25,202 nucleotides of DNA, from contig NZ_CAJUCP010000041.1 of NCBI RefSeq assembly GCF_910585425.1, positions 25,523 to 50,724 on the forward strand, in the 5' to 3' direction. Below, piece by piece: positions 15,403 to 22,916 of the stretch. How positions within the stretch are numbered: the first letter of the stretch is position 1; each line of letters begins with the position of its first letter. A program made the translations under genes and the position numbers. The DNA comes from an uncultured Acetatifactor sp. (GTDB lineage: Bacteria > Bacillota > Clostridia > Lachnospirales > Lachnospiraceae). The notes below the pieces were generated by a model. It saw only the letters and a list, made by a program, of their open reading frames with translations. It had not been told where the DNA came from and did not search any database.

Positions 15403-16529
15403 AGCCTGATCACCTTCGCCCGAATCATGGCGCAGCCGAAGGGCTCCAGCTCCCGGATCATGGTGGCATTCTTAATCTCCACCTTCTCCCCGCTCCACAG
15501 CTCCGTTGCGTCCAGCGTCCTGCCTGTGCTGAAGGGCAGCCCCAGCTCGTCCAGGTTCAGCCTGGCCACGGCCTTCCCCTCACCCAGGTTGAACATGCCG
15601 ATAGCGATGTCGCCGTTCTCCAGCTGCCTGGAGTACAGCAGCAGGTCATCCCCGGACCATGTGCCCACCAGCTTCACTGGCTGACGGCAGAGCCTGTCCT
15701 GATTGATGCGGATGACCTCCTCATTGCCCAGAATCTCCAGCGCGGCCTGGCTCATATTCCGGATGTCGCAGCCGATCATCAGAGGCGAGCCCATGAAGGC
15801 CCAGATGGAGAAATGGGTCCTGTACTGGACATCGCTGCAGCCCTGCAGGCCTACATGCCCCTTGCCGTACATGCCCACCACCAGCATGTCCATGTCGTTG
15901 AAGCAGCCCAGCCCGTTGTAGGGATGGAGCTTCTCCTGCTGGCGGGTCAGGTCCTTGATGGACTCCCAGGTGTCGAAGATGTCCCCTGTGGAGCGCCACA
16001 TGGAAGCCCCCGTGGTCTTGATCCACTCGTGGGTCTCGTCTATGCCCCAGGAGCAGGCGGAGAACAGGATGTCGCGCTCGCAGTTCTCCAGGGCCAGCCC
16101 CATGCGCCGGTACAGATACTTTCCGGGGATGATGGGGCTGTGGTAGCAGTAGTCGTATTTCAGGAAATCCACGCCCCACTCCGCAAAGGTCTCCGCGTCG
16201 ATGAACTCATGCTCGAAGCTGCCCGGGTATCCGGCACAGGTCAGGTTCCCCGCGCAGGAATACATGCCGAATTTCAGGCCTTTGGAGTGGACATAGTCCG
16301 CCACTGCCTTCATGCCGTGGGGGAACTTCTCCGGATCCGCCACCAGGCGGCCCTGCCCGTCCCTCTCCTTCATCGACCAGCAATCATCGATGACCAGGTA
16401 CTCGTAGCCCTTCTGCGGCAGCCCCTTCTCCACCATGGTGTCCGCTGTCTCGAAAATCAGCTGCTCATTGATGTGCTCCCCAAAGGTGTTCCAGGAATTC
16501 CACCCCATGGGCGGTGTCAGTTTCATCAT
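15399..16529 (-). CDS. GH27 alpha-galactosidase
   Basis: This 376-residue retaining glycosidase of clan GH-D releases terminal alpha-galactose. It opens with the family motif TPPMGWNSWNTF and has LVIDDCW near 45-51. The nucleophile is Asp126 in FLKYDYCY, and the acid/base is Asp183 in RSTGDIFDTW; a C-terminal beta-sandwich follows from about 285. No signal peptide is seen, so it acts in the cytoplasm. I chose ATG 16529 because GGAGG is 9 nt upstream; the longer frame to 16598 adds non-family residues. It has its own promoter (16617-16645) and is coupled to the small Cys-rich gene downstream. Together with the GH4 enzyme it gives the cell two mechanistically unrelated alpha-galactosidases. Confidence 0.95.
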   Translation of the reverse strand: MMKLTPPMGWNSWNTFGEHINEQLIFETADTMVEKGLPQKGYEYLVIDDCWSMKERDGQGRLVADPEKFPHGMKAVADYVHSKGLKFGMYSCAGNLTCAGYPGSFEHEFIDAETFAEWGVDFLKYDYCYHSPIIPGKYLYRRMGLALENCERDILFSACSWGIDETHEWIKTTGASMWRSTGDIFDTWESIKDLTRQQEKLHPYNGLGCFNDMDMLVVGMYGKGHVGLQGCSDVQYRTHFSIWAFMGSPLMIGCDIRNMSQAALEILGNEEVIRINQDRLCRQPVKLVGTWSGDDLLLYSRQLENGDIAIGMFNLGEGKAVARLNLDELGLPFSTGRTLDATELWSGEKVEIKNATMIRELEPFGCAMIRAKVIRL

Positions 16530-16616
16530 ATTGATTGCCCTCCTTATGTTCTTACAGGATTTCCTCTCCGGCAGCCGCCGGACTCTGCCGTCAGTCAAAA
16601 ACCTATGCCTGGATTC

Positions 16617-16645
16617 AGTATAAATCCGTTTCCGCTCTATGGCAA
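16617..16645 (-). promoter_or_regulatory. Sigma-A promoter of the GH27 gene
   Basis: On the minus strand, TTGCCA (16645-16640), a 17-bp spacer and TATACT (16622-16617) each match 5 of 6 consensus bases. It lies about 88 nt upstream of the start codon, in the gap after trkH. Confidence 0.75.
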
Positions 16646-16665
16646 GGGTTAAGCGAAAATAATCC

Positions 16666-18114
16666 CTATCGGTGCCTCCAGGTAGACCTGGTGGCCAGTA
16701 TCAGGACGGGGAAAATCTCCAGCCTCCCCGCCAGCATGTCCCAGGTCAGCACCAGCTTGGAGAAATCGCTGTACGCGGCATAATTGCAGGTAGGCCCCAC
16801 CGCCTCGAAGCCGGGACCGATATTGTTGAAGCAGGCGAATACCGCAGACAGATTCGTAGTAATGGAGAATCCGTCCAGGGAGATCAGGAGGAAGCTCAGA
16901 ATCGTCACTATCACATAGGCCGCCAGATAGGCGTTGACATTCTGCAGCACCTTCTCGTCCACCGGATGGCCGTTGAGCCGCACCACCTCCACCTTCTGGG
17001 GATGCACCACCTGGCGCACGCTTCTGTGCAGGCTCTTGGCCACCAGCAGGGCCCTGCCGCATTTGAAGCCGCCCCCTGTGCTGCCCGCGCTGGCCCCCAG
17101 GATCATCAGGCACAGCAATATCGCCTTGGACAGCCCGGGCCACAGCTCGTAGTCCGTGGTGGCGAAGCCGGTGGTGGTGATGATGGTCACCACCTGGAAG
17201 GCGGCATGGCGCACCGTCTCCCCCAGGGTATCATAGAACCCCCGCAGGTTCCATACGATCAGCAGTACGCTCCCCAGCACCGCCCCCAGGTACAGCCGCA
17301 GCTCCTCGTCCCTGAGCACGCTCTTCACCTGGCGCAGCAGGAGCAGATAATAGCAGCTGAAGTTCACGCCGCACAGCAGCATGAACACCGTGCACACATT
17401 CTGGATATAGGGGCTGTAGCCGGCCATGCTGTCGTTCTTCACCCCGAAGCCCCCCGTCCCCACCGTGCCGAAGGCCGTGCAGACCGCCTCGAACAGGGGC
17501 ATGTCCCCCAGCAGCAGGAATATCACGTCCAGCACCGTCAGCAGGATGTAGATCAGGTACAAGATCGTGGCCGTCTTCTTCATCTTCGGCACAAGCTTGC
17601 CCACATTTGGGCCAGGGCTCTCGGCCCGCAGCAGGTGCATGGTGAAGCCGTTGCCCCCGGAGGAGGAGATGGCCAGCAGGAACACCAGCACCCCCATGCC
17701 CCCCAGCCAGTGGCTGAAGCTCCTCCAGTAGAGAATCCCCTTCGGCACGTCCTCCACCGCAGGCAGGATGGATGCCCCTGTGGTGGTGAATCCGGACACA
17801 ATCTCGAACAGGGCATCGATATAGTTGGGCATCACCCCTGAAAGAAAAAAGGGCAGACAGCCCAGAAGGCTCATGGCAATCCAGCTCAGGCCCACGCAGG
17901 CCAGCCCCTCCTTGGCATAAAACCTTTTCTGGGAGCCTCTGCCCAGCCACAGCAGCCCTCCCGCCGCCAGGAGGATTGCCCCCAGGCTCCACATGAAGGC
18001 GATCACCGCCCCGAACTCCCTCTCCCACAGACTGATCAGCATGGCAGGTACCATGAATACGGCCTCCACCATCAGTATCCTGCCGATGAACTTTCCCATC
18101 ATCTTATAGTTCAT
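16666..18114 (-). CDS. trkH: TrkH/KtrB-family potassium channel subunit
   Basis: This 482-residue membrane protein is the ion-conducting half of a Trk/Ktr K+ uptake system. The four pore loops of the M1-P-M2 repeats are visible with their filter glycines: FTTTGAS (109-115), GTVGTGGFG (216-224), TTTGFATTD (313-321) and NNIGPGFEAVGP (430-441). The gate loop AGSTGGGFKCGR is at 343-354. The start ATG follows AAAGGA with 5-nt spacing. It lies 34 bases downstream of the trkA gene on the same strand, so the two form an operon. Length is typical of TrkH. Symbols for Trk versus Ktr cannot be separated from sequence alone. Confidence 0.96.
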   Translation of the reverse strand: MNYKMMGKFIGRILMVEAVFMVPAMLISLWEREFGAVIAFMWSLGAILLAAGGLLWLGRGSQKRFYAKEGLACVGLSWIAMSLLGCLPFFLSGVMPNYIDALFEIVSGFTTTGASILPAVEDVPKGILYWRSFSHWLGGMGVLVFLLAISSSGGNGFTMHLLRAESPGPNVGKLVPKMKKTATILYLIYILLTVLDVIFLLLGDMPLFEAVCTAFGTVGTGGFGVKNDSMAGYSPYIQNVCTVFMLLCGVNFSCYYLLLLRQVKSVLRDEELRLYLGAVLGSVLLIVWNLRGFYDTLGETVRHAAFQVVTIITTTGFATTDYELWPGLSKAILLCLMILGASAGSTGGGFKCGRALLVAKSLHRSVRQVVHPQKVEVVRLNGHPVDEKVLQNVNAYLAAYVIVTILSFLLISLDGFSITTNLSAVFACFNNIGPGFEAVGPTCNYAAYSDFSKLVLTWDMLAGRLEIFPVLILATRSTWRHR

Positions 18115-18148
18115 GTCTATCCTTTACACCCCTATGCCCAGATTCATC

Positions 18149-19507
18149 CTACTCGAAAATATCGTTCAACTGATAGATCGTCCTCTCCCTGCCCGTGACG
18201 ATATAGACGATATCTCCTATATTGAAATACGAATCGCCATTTGGAATCTCCATCCTCGCGCCCTTGGAAATGCACACCACCAGCACGCCTTTTTTTAACT
18301 TCAGGGTCTTCAGGGGCCTGCCGCAGTTCTTCGTCCTCTCGTCCGCCAGGAATTCCATGGCCTCCGCCTGGCCGTCCGCTAAGGTGTGCACCGTCAGGGC
18401 CGCGCCGGTCTGGTTCTTCATGGCCCTCACATACTGCACGATGGTATTGCAGCACAGCTCCTTGGGGCTGACCACGCTTCCCAAAGACAGGTTGCCCAGA
18501 AGATCCGTATTCTCGATATGCCCCAGCTTGGTGATGACCTGGGGCACGCCGCAGCTCAGCCCGTAGAGGGAGATGATCATGTTCAGCTCGTCCATGCCCG
18601 TCATGGTAGCCAGGGCGTCGCATCCCGAAATCCCCTCGCTCTCCAGCAGGAACTGGCTGCTGGAATCCCCCTGTATGATACAGGCGTTAGGGAGCATGGC
18701 CGAAAGCTGCCTGCACCGTTCGGCATTCTGCTCTACAATCTGCACCTGGATGCCGCTGTTCTGGAGCTGGCTGGCCAGGTAGTAGCTGACCCGCCCGCCG
18801 CCGCAGAGCATCACCCGCTTCACCTTGTGGGTGACTACCCCCAGGTTCTTCAATAGGGTGGCCAGGACGTTTGTGAAGGCCGTGACGTAGATGCGGTCGC
18901 CCGCCCGGAGCACGAATTTGCCTCCCGGGGCCACGGCCTTGCCGTCCCGCAGCACGGCGCAGACCAGGGTTTTGCACTTGACGATGCCGTCCATATCGTT
19001 CAGCGCCACATTGCACAGCTTGCTGCGCTCATCGATCCGCAGCTCCACGATCTCCACCCGGCCCTTGGTGAAGGTGTCCCGCTTTAAGAACCCCGGATAC
19101 TTCAAAAGGCGCTCGATCTCCGTTGCCGCCTGTCTCTCAGGGTTCACCACCATGGACAGGCCGAACATGTCCCGCATGGCGTAGATCTGGTTCGTGTATT
19201 CCGGGTTGCAGACCCTGGCGATAGTATGGATATCGGGATTCAAGCCATGGGCTGTCATGCAGCACAGCAGGTTCACCTCGTCCGCCCCCGCCATGGCAAT
19301 CAGCAGGTCGGCCTCCTTCACCCCCGCCTGGGTCAGCACCTCCATGGAGGCGCAGTTCCCGTGCACCACCATGATGTCGTAGCGCTCCTCGCTGGACTCC
19401 AATACCTTCATATTGGAATCGATCAAAGTCAGGTCGTCCCCCTCGGCGGCCAACTGACGGGTCAGGGCCGCCCCCATCTTGCCATTGCCGGCTATGATTA
19501 TCTTCAT
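18149..19507 (-). CDS. trkA: TrkA potassium uptake regulator (two RCK units)
   Basis: This 452-residue cytosolic, nucleotide-binding partner of TrkH gates K+ flow in response to NAD(H) or ATP/ADP. It has two RCK repeats, each with an N-domain Rossmann fold and a C-domain. The first nucleotide loop is IIAGNGKMG near residue 5, followed by the acidic strand end LIDSN. The second loop is MLCGGGRVSYYLA near 233-245, and the closing TrkA-C domain is at about 370-452. I chose ATG 19507, which has GAGG 10 nt upstream; a TTG at 19516 would put that site 1 nt away. The gene is first of the two-gene K+ operon. The duplicated form matches TrkA and not the single-domain KtrA. Confidence 0.95.
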   Translation of the reverse strand: MKIIIAGNGKMGAALTRQLAAEGDDLTLIDSNMKVLESSEERYDIMVVHGNCASMEVLTQAGVKEADLLIAMAGADEVNLLCCMTAHGLNPDIHTIARVCNPEYTNQIYAMRDMFGLSMVVNPERQAATEIERLLKYPGFLKRDTFTKGRVEIVELRIDERSKLCNVALNDMDGIVKCKTLVCAVLRDGKAVAPGGKFVLRAGDRIYVTAFTNVLATLLKNLGVVTHKVKRVMLCGGGRVSYYLASQLQNSGIQVQIVEQNAERCRQLSAMLPNACIIQGDSSSQFLLESEGISGCDALATMTGMDELNMIISLYGLSCGVPQVITKLGHIENTDLLGNLSLGSVVSPKELCCNTIVQYVRAMKNQTGAALTVHTLADGQAEAMEFLADERTKNCGRPLKTLKLKKGVLVVCISKGARMEIPNGDSYFNIGDIVYIVTGRERTIYQLNDIFE

Positions 19508-19529
19508 GGATATCAAACCTCATTTCATC

Positions 19530-19672
19530 TGATTGATAGAATCAAATACCCCGCTGCAAGCAACAGGGTATCAATCTTGCAGCGCTGCAGAGCAGTATTT
19601 GACCCTCGCGGCATTCGTCAAATGTGCATGCAAGCATGCCCACTTGACTCATTGCTCGCGGGAATAAAACTC
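19530..19672. repeat. Nested inverted repeats in the trkA upstream region
   Basis: TCAAATAC is repeated in inverse as GTATTTGA further on, enclosing a second perfect pair, GCTGCAAG and CTTGCAGC. A third hairpin follows, with GTCAA/TTGAC outer arms and a GCATGC-AA-GCATGC centre. CTCGCGG occurs twice in direct order around this third hairpin. The region lies between the starts of the K+ operon and the 3' end of the NlpC/P60 gene. It may be a mobile palindromic repeat or a structured leader; no protein gene is seen in it. Confidence 0.7.
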
Positions 19673-19695
19673 CGCCGGACGCTTCCCCGGACGCA

Positions 19696-20556
19696 TTACC
19701 CGAATATGCTCCCCACCCGCTCCAGCTTCAGGAGCAGATCCTCCCGGAAGTCCCCGTGGGCAGGGTTCAGGCTGTTTATGACTACGCCGTCGTCTCCATT
19801 CCTTCCGGTGGAATGGATGTATCTGTCGTCCCCGATGTACATGGCGATGTGCCCCGGGAAGTACAGCAGGTCCCCCGGCTTCTTCTCCGCTACGGGAATT
19901 TCGTGCACCGCGAAGCCGTCCACGTACCCGGCGTTGCGGTAGATATAGACCCCGCAGAGCATGTAGCACATGCTGGTGAGGCCGGAGCAGTCTATCCCCA
20001 GGGCGCTCTTCCCGCCCCAGCGGTACTGGGTGCCCAGATACCCTCTGGCCATCTCCACCAGCCTCTCCCGGAACAGGGCTTCGTCCTCCGTAAAAGGAGC
20101 CGCATAGTAAGGGCCCAGGAACTTCTCCTTCGTATAGCCCCTCCTGCCGTCCGCCAGTTCCACGCAGACCCAGCCCCCTTCCCCTGTGTCCACATCCCGG
20201 TGGGCCAGGAGCCTGCCGCCCCTGGCCAGGGACTCCAGGCACACGCCCTGTACCCGGGGCTGGTCCAGCACGTCCGCAAAGCCCTGCATGACCACGCACA
20301 GCTCCCCGGCCTCCCATGCCGCCACCCGCCCCCGATCCAATATCAGGTCCTCTTTTCTGCAATACCCCGTATAGCGGTAAGGCGTCCGGACCTCCATCCA
20401 GGGAACCCTCTCCCCCTCTTCCTCGTCCGCTGCCTCTCCCGCCACCTCCACCACCATGCCGTAGAGCAGCTCATCGTCCAGGGCCACCCCGGAGGATGGC
20501 CGCTCCCGCAATGACACCACGGCCTTTCCGGCAATCGCTCTCATATCTCCTCGCAT
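19696..20556 (-). CDS. Cytosolic NlpC/P60 peptidase with SH3-like domains (YkfC-like)
   Basis: This 286-residue cysteine peptidase is probably a gamma-D-glutamyl-diamino acid endopeptidase. Two SH3b-like segments (about 6-75 and 85-148) precede an NlpC/P60 domain (about 160-286) with catalytic Cys190 in GIDCSGL, His236 in PGHIAMY and His248 in YIHST. There is no signal peptide or membrane anchor, which fits YkfC-type enzymes that trim recycled muropeptides in the cytoplasm. The ATG at 20556 has AGGGGG 7 nt upstream; the ATG at 20544 has GAGGAG only 2 nt away, so the longer start is preferred. It follows the beta-lactamase-like gene by 71 bases on the same strand, suggesting a shared recycling role. 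Confidence 0.88.
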   Translation of the reverse strand: MRGDMRAIAGKAVVSLRERPSSGVALDDELLYGMVVEVAGEAADEEEGERVPWMEVRTPYRYTGYCRKEDLILDRGRVAAWEAGELCVVMQGFADVLDQPRVQGVCLESLARGGRLLAHRDVDTGEGGWVCVELADGRRGYTKEKFLGPYYAAPFTEDEALFRERLVEMARGYLGTQYRWGGKSALGIDCSGLTSMCYMLCGVYIYRNAGYVDGFAVHEIPVAEKKPGDLLYFPGHIAMYIGDDRYIHSTGRNGDDGVVINSLNPAHGDFREDLLLKLERVGSIFG

Positions 20557-20627
20557 TCTGCCGCCCCCTGGCGGCCCTTCGGCTCCCCGTTCTGTTCCCG
20601 GCCGGCCAGACTACAAAGTCCGGAGAA

Positions 20628-21398
20628 TCATCCGCCCTGCTCCTCATAGAGCCGCCAGGCGATGTCCTGCATGAACCGGTCGAAGGCCGGGCAGTCCGTC
20701 TCATTCCCCAGGCAGCACAGCACAAAGGGCTCCCCGGCGCAGAATATGCCCACGTCGTGGGTGATTCCCTCGTCCTCCCCGGTCTTGTGGGCTATCCGGA
20801 TCCTGTCCCGGAACCGGAAGGGGAACTTCCCGTTCAGCCTCTGTTCCTTTAATATATCCAGCATATCCGCAGAAGATTCCGGATCCACCAGATTCCCGCG
20901 GTACATTCTCTCCAGCATGTCCCCAATCTCCCCGGCGGTGACATAGTTCTGGACGCCCCTGGCGGAAGCCTCCCTGTCGAAGAGCAGCCTGTTCACTCTC
21001 AGGGTCCCATAGCCCATGGCCTGCAGGTCCTCATTGATCCTGTCCATGCCCCCCAGGAGCCGGATCAGGATATTGGTGGCGGTATTGTCGCTTAAGACAA
21101 TCATCAGGTTGCAGAGGTCCTCATAGGTCACCGGCAGGCCTGCGTGCATCCGGTTCAAACAGCCGCAGGAGGGCCTTTTATCTCCCTCCTGCAGCACATA
21201 TATCTCGTTCTTTGTATGTTCTCCCGTCCGGATCTGATGGAAGGCCTCGGCCAAAATGGGAATCTTGATGACGCTGGCCGCCACCATGGGAAGCGTCTCC
21301 CGGATGCCCACTCTGGCGCCTGTGACCAGGTTTTTGTAGTAAACGCAGGTCTTGCCGGGGAACTGCCTTAATAATCCCTGAATCTCCTCTCTCTCCAT
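20628..21398 (-). CDS. Class A beta-lactamase-like serine hydrolase, no signal peptide
   Basis: This 256-residue protein has the penicillin-binding fold of class A beta-lactamases. The nucleophile is Ser42 with Lys45 in ASVIKIP, the SDN motif is at 103-105, and the KTG triad is at 205-207. True exported beta-lactamases begin with a signal peptide. This one starts directly with MEREEIQGLLRQF, so it should be cytoplasmic, and is more likely a peptidase or amidase on muropeptide-like substrates than a resistance enzyme. ATG 21398 follows AGGAG with 5-6-nt spacing. It sits immediately upstream of the NlpC/P60 gene. A resistance role cannot be excluded by sequence. Confidence 0.87.
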   Translation of the reverse strand: MEREEIQGLLRQFPGKTCVYYKNLVTGARVGIRETLPMVAASVIKIPILAEAFHQIRTGEHTKNEIYVLQEGDKRPSCGCLNRMHAGLPVTYEDLCNLMIVLSDNTATNILIRLLGGMDRINEDLQAMGYGTLRVNRLLFDREASARGVQNYVTAGEIGDMLERMYRGNLVDPESSADMLDILKEQRLNGKFPFRFRDRIRIAHKTGEDEGITHDVGIFCAGEPFVLCCLGNETDCPAFDRFMQDIAWRLYEEQGG

Positions 21399-21495
21399 CT
21401 CGGCTCCTGTCCAATCCTGCCGCCGGGCATCGTCCCGTCTGCAGGAATCCCTCTCATCAGTCTTGTTCGGTCCTTCGTCTCCCGATTCACGTTTC

Positions 21496-22821
21496 CTAAT
21501 TCACGATTCTGCGCACCGCCACGATAGGTCTGTAGGTGGCGTTGCTGATCTTGATGCCGCCTGCGGGGTAGGGGGCGCTGTTGCTGGCGTGGACGATCTG
21601 TCCGTTCCCGATATATATCCCCACATGGCCCGTATAGCAGACGATGTCCCCGGGCTGGGCGCTGTCATAGCTCACCCCTACCCCGGCGGTCTCCTGCTGG
21701 TAGGACGTCCTGGGCAGACTGTAGCCGAAGTCCGCATATACACGGTAGACGAAGCCGGAGCAGTCCGCCCCTCCCGTCAGGCTGGTGCCCCCCATCACGT
21801 AAGGGTTGCCCACGAACTGGCAGGCATAATTGGCTATCTGCTGCCCTGTGCCGCTGCCTCCGCCGCTGGGTGGAGGAGGGGCTGACGTGCCGCCTCCGCC
21901 GCTGGGAGCCGATGCGCCCCCGCCGTTCCCTGTCGTACCCGTGTTATTGCTCTGGAGCTGTTTAAGCCTCTCCTGATCCTGCTTCAAAAGCTCCTTGGCC
22001 GCAGCGGCGGCGGCCTTCGCCTGTTTGATCTCCTCCGCGTAATTGGCGGATTCCTGTTTCTTTTTGGCCAGCATACCGTCCAGATAGGACTTCTGCTGCT
22101 GGAGCTGGGCCCTGTCCGCTTCCAGCTGCTGCTTGGCCGAGGCCAGCAGCTCCCGGTCCGTCTCCAGCTGCACCTTGTCCTCCTCCAGGCCGGCCTTCTC
22201 CGCCACCAGAAGGTCCCACAGGTCGTGCACCTGGTTCTTCACAGTGATATAGTTCTCCAGCACGGTGTTCTCGTACCGGTACACCTTCTCCACCCGGTCC
22301 ATCCGGTTCAGGATATCCGACAGTCCCTTGCCCTCCAGCAGGGCGTCCAGGTAGGATTCCTCCCCCCGCTCGTACATCATCCGGGTGCAGACTGCCATAT
22401 TCTCCCGCTGGGCCTCCTCTCTGGCCACAGCAGCCTCATACTCCGCCTGGGTCTGCTCAATCTCCTGCTTCTTCCGCTCGATCTCCTCTTCCTTGGCGGC
22501 AATCTCCCCCTCCTTGGCGGCAAGCTCCTGCTCCTTGGCGGCAAGCTGGTCCTCCATGGCGCCGATGCTGGCCATGGTGTTGGCCAGCTCCGCGTTGAAG
22601 TCGTCGATCTGCTCCTGGAGGATCTCCTGCTCCGTCTCCAGGGCCACCACCTGCTGGTTGGCATTGTCCAGGGCATCGGTGTGCTTGTCGATCTGGCCCT
22701 GCACCTCGTCCACGCTGGTAGCCTCCACAGTCAGGGACTGGGAAATGCCCGAGGCGAACAGCAGCGCAGCCAGGCCTGTCGTTAATATGAAATTCAGGAA
22801 TATTTTATATTTTTTTCTCAT
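21496..22821 (-). CDS. Secreted coiled-coil NlpC/P60 cell-wall hydrolase (CwlO/PcsB-like)
   Basis: This 441-residue exported peptidoglycan hydrolase has a signal peptide at about 1-34 (hydrophobic core FILTTGLAALLFASGI). A long coiled coil (about 38-290) of the kind that docks to FtsEX follows. A Gly/Pro/Ser linker (about 296-325) leads to an NlpC/P60 domain with Cys354 in ADCSGF, His399 in TGHVGIY and His411. Such D,L-endopeptidases cut stem peptides for growth or daughter-cell separation. The coiled coil contains three 21-bp tandem repeats. The start ATG has only a weak purine stretch upstream, but the signal peptide fixes it. It is transcribed away from asnS in the same direction and probably has its own promoter in the 95-base gap. 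Confidence 0.95.
   Translation of the reverse strand: MRKKYKIFLNFILTTGLAALLFASGISQSLTVEATSVDEVQGQIDKHTDALDNANQQVVALETEQEILQEQIDDFNAELANTMASIGAMEDQLAAKEQELAAKEGEIAAKEEEIERKKQEIEQTQAEYEAAVAREEAQRENMAVCTRMMYERGEESYLDALLEGKGLSDILNRMDRVEKVYRYENTVLENYITVKNQVHDLWDLLVAEKAGLEEDKVQLETDRELLASAKQQLEADRAQLQQQKSYLDGMLAKKKQESANYAEEIKQAKAAAAAAKELLKQDQERLKQLQSNNTGTTGNGGGASAPSGGGGTSAPPPPSGGGSGTGQQIANYACQFVGNPYVMGGTSLTGGADCSGFVYRVYADFGYSLPRTSYQQETAGVGVSYDSAQPGDIVCYTGHVGIYIGNGQIVHASNSAPYPAGGIKISNATYRPIVAVRRIVN
22492..22554. repeat. 21-bp tandem repeats encoding heptads
   Basis: Three units, each starting CTTGGCGGC, lie at 22492, 22513 and 22534. On the coding (minus) strand they give the heptads LAAKEQE, LAAKEGE and IAAKEEE of the coiled coil. 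The 7-residue unit length means copy-number change would extend the coil without a frameshift. Confidence 0.85.
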
Positions 22822-22867
22822 GGATCAAGCATACCATACTTCCGGAGAATTTTCATCCCTTAAAAAA

Positions 22868-22915
22868 TTAAGAAACCATAAACTCCCCGGCCGGGCAGTC
22901 CGTCCATGCCGGAAG
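22868..22915 (-). terminator. Possible terminator of asnS
   Basis: Just after the asnS stop, the minus strand has CTTCCGGC and a partner GCCGGGGAG that pair with one bulge and a wobble. A loose T-rich stretch (TTTATGGTTTCTT, then TTTTTT) follows. The stem is imperfect and the T-tract broken, so the call is tentative. Confidence 0.4.
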
Positions 22916-22916
22916 A

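Noticed and set aside
16672..17841. Plus-strand open frame of 389 codons, very rich in His and Gln
   Set aside because: It is the shadow of trkH, caused by high G+C codon usage.
20628..21398. Acquired beta-lactam resistance gene
   Set aside because: Motifs are intact but there is no signal peptide, and the neighbour is a recycling-type peptidase, so a resistance call is not supported.
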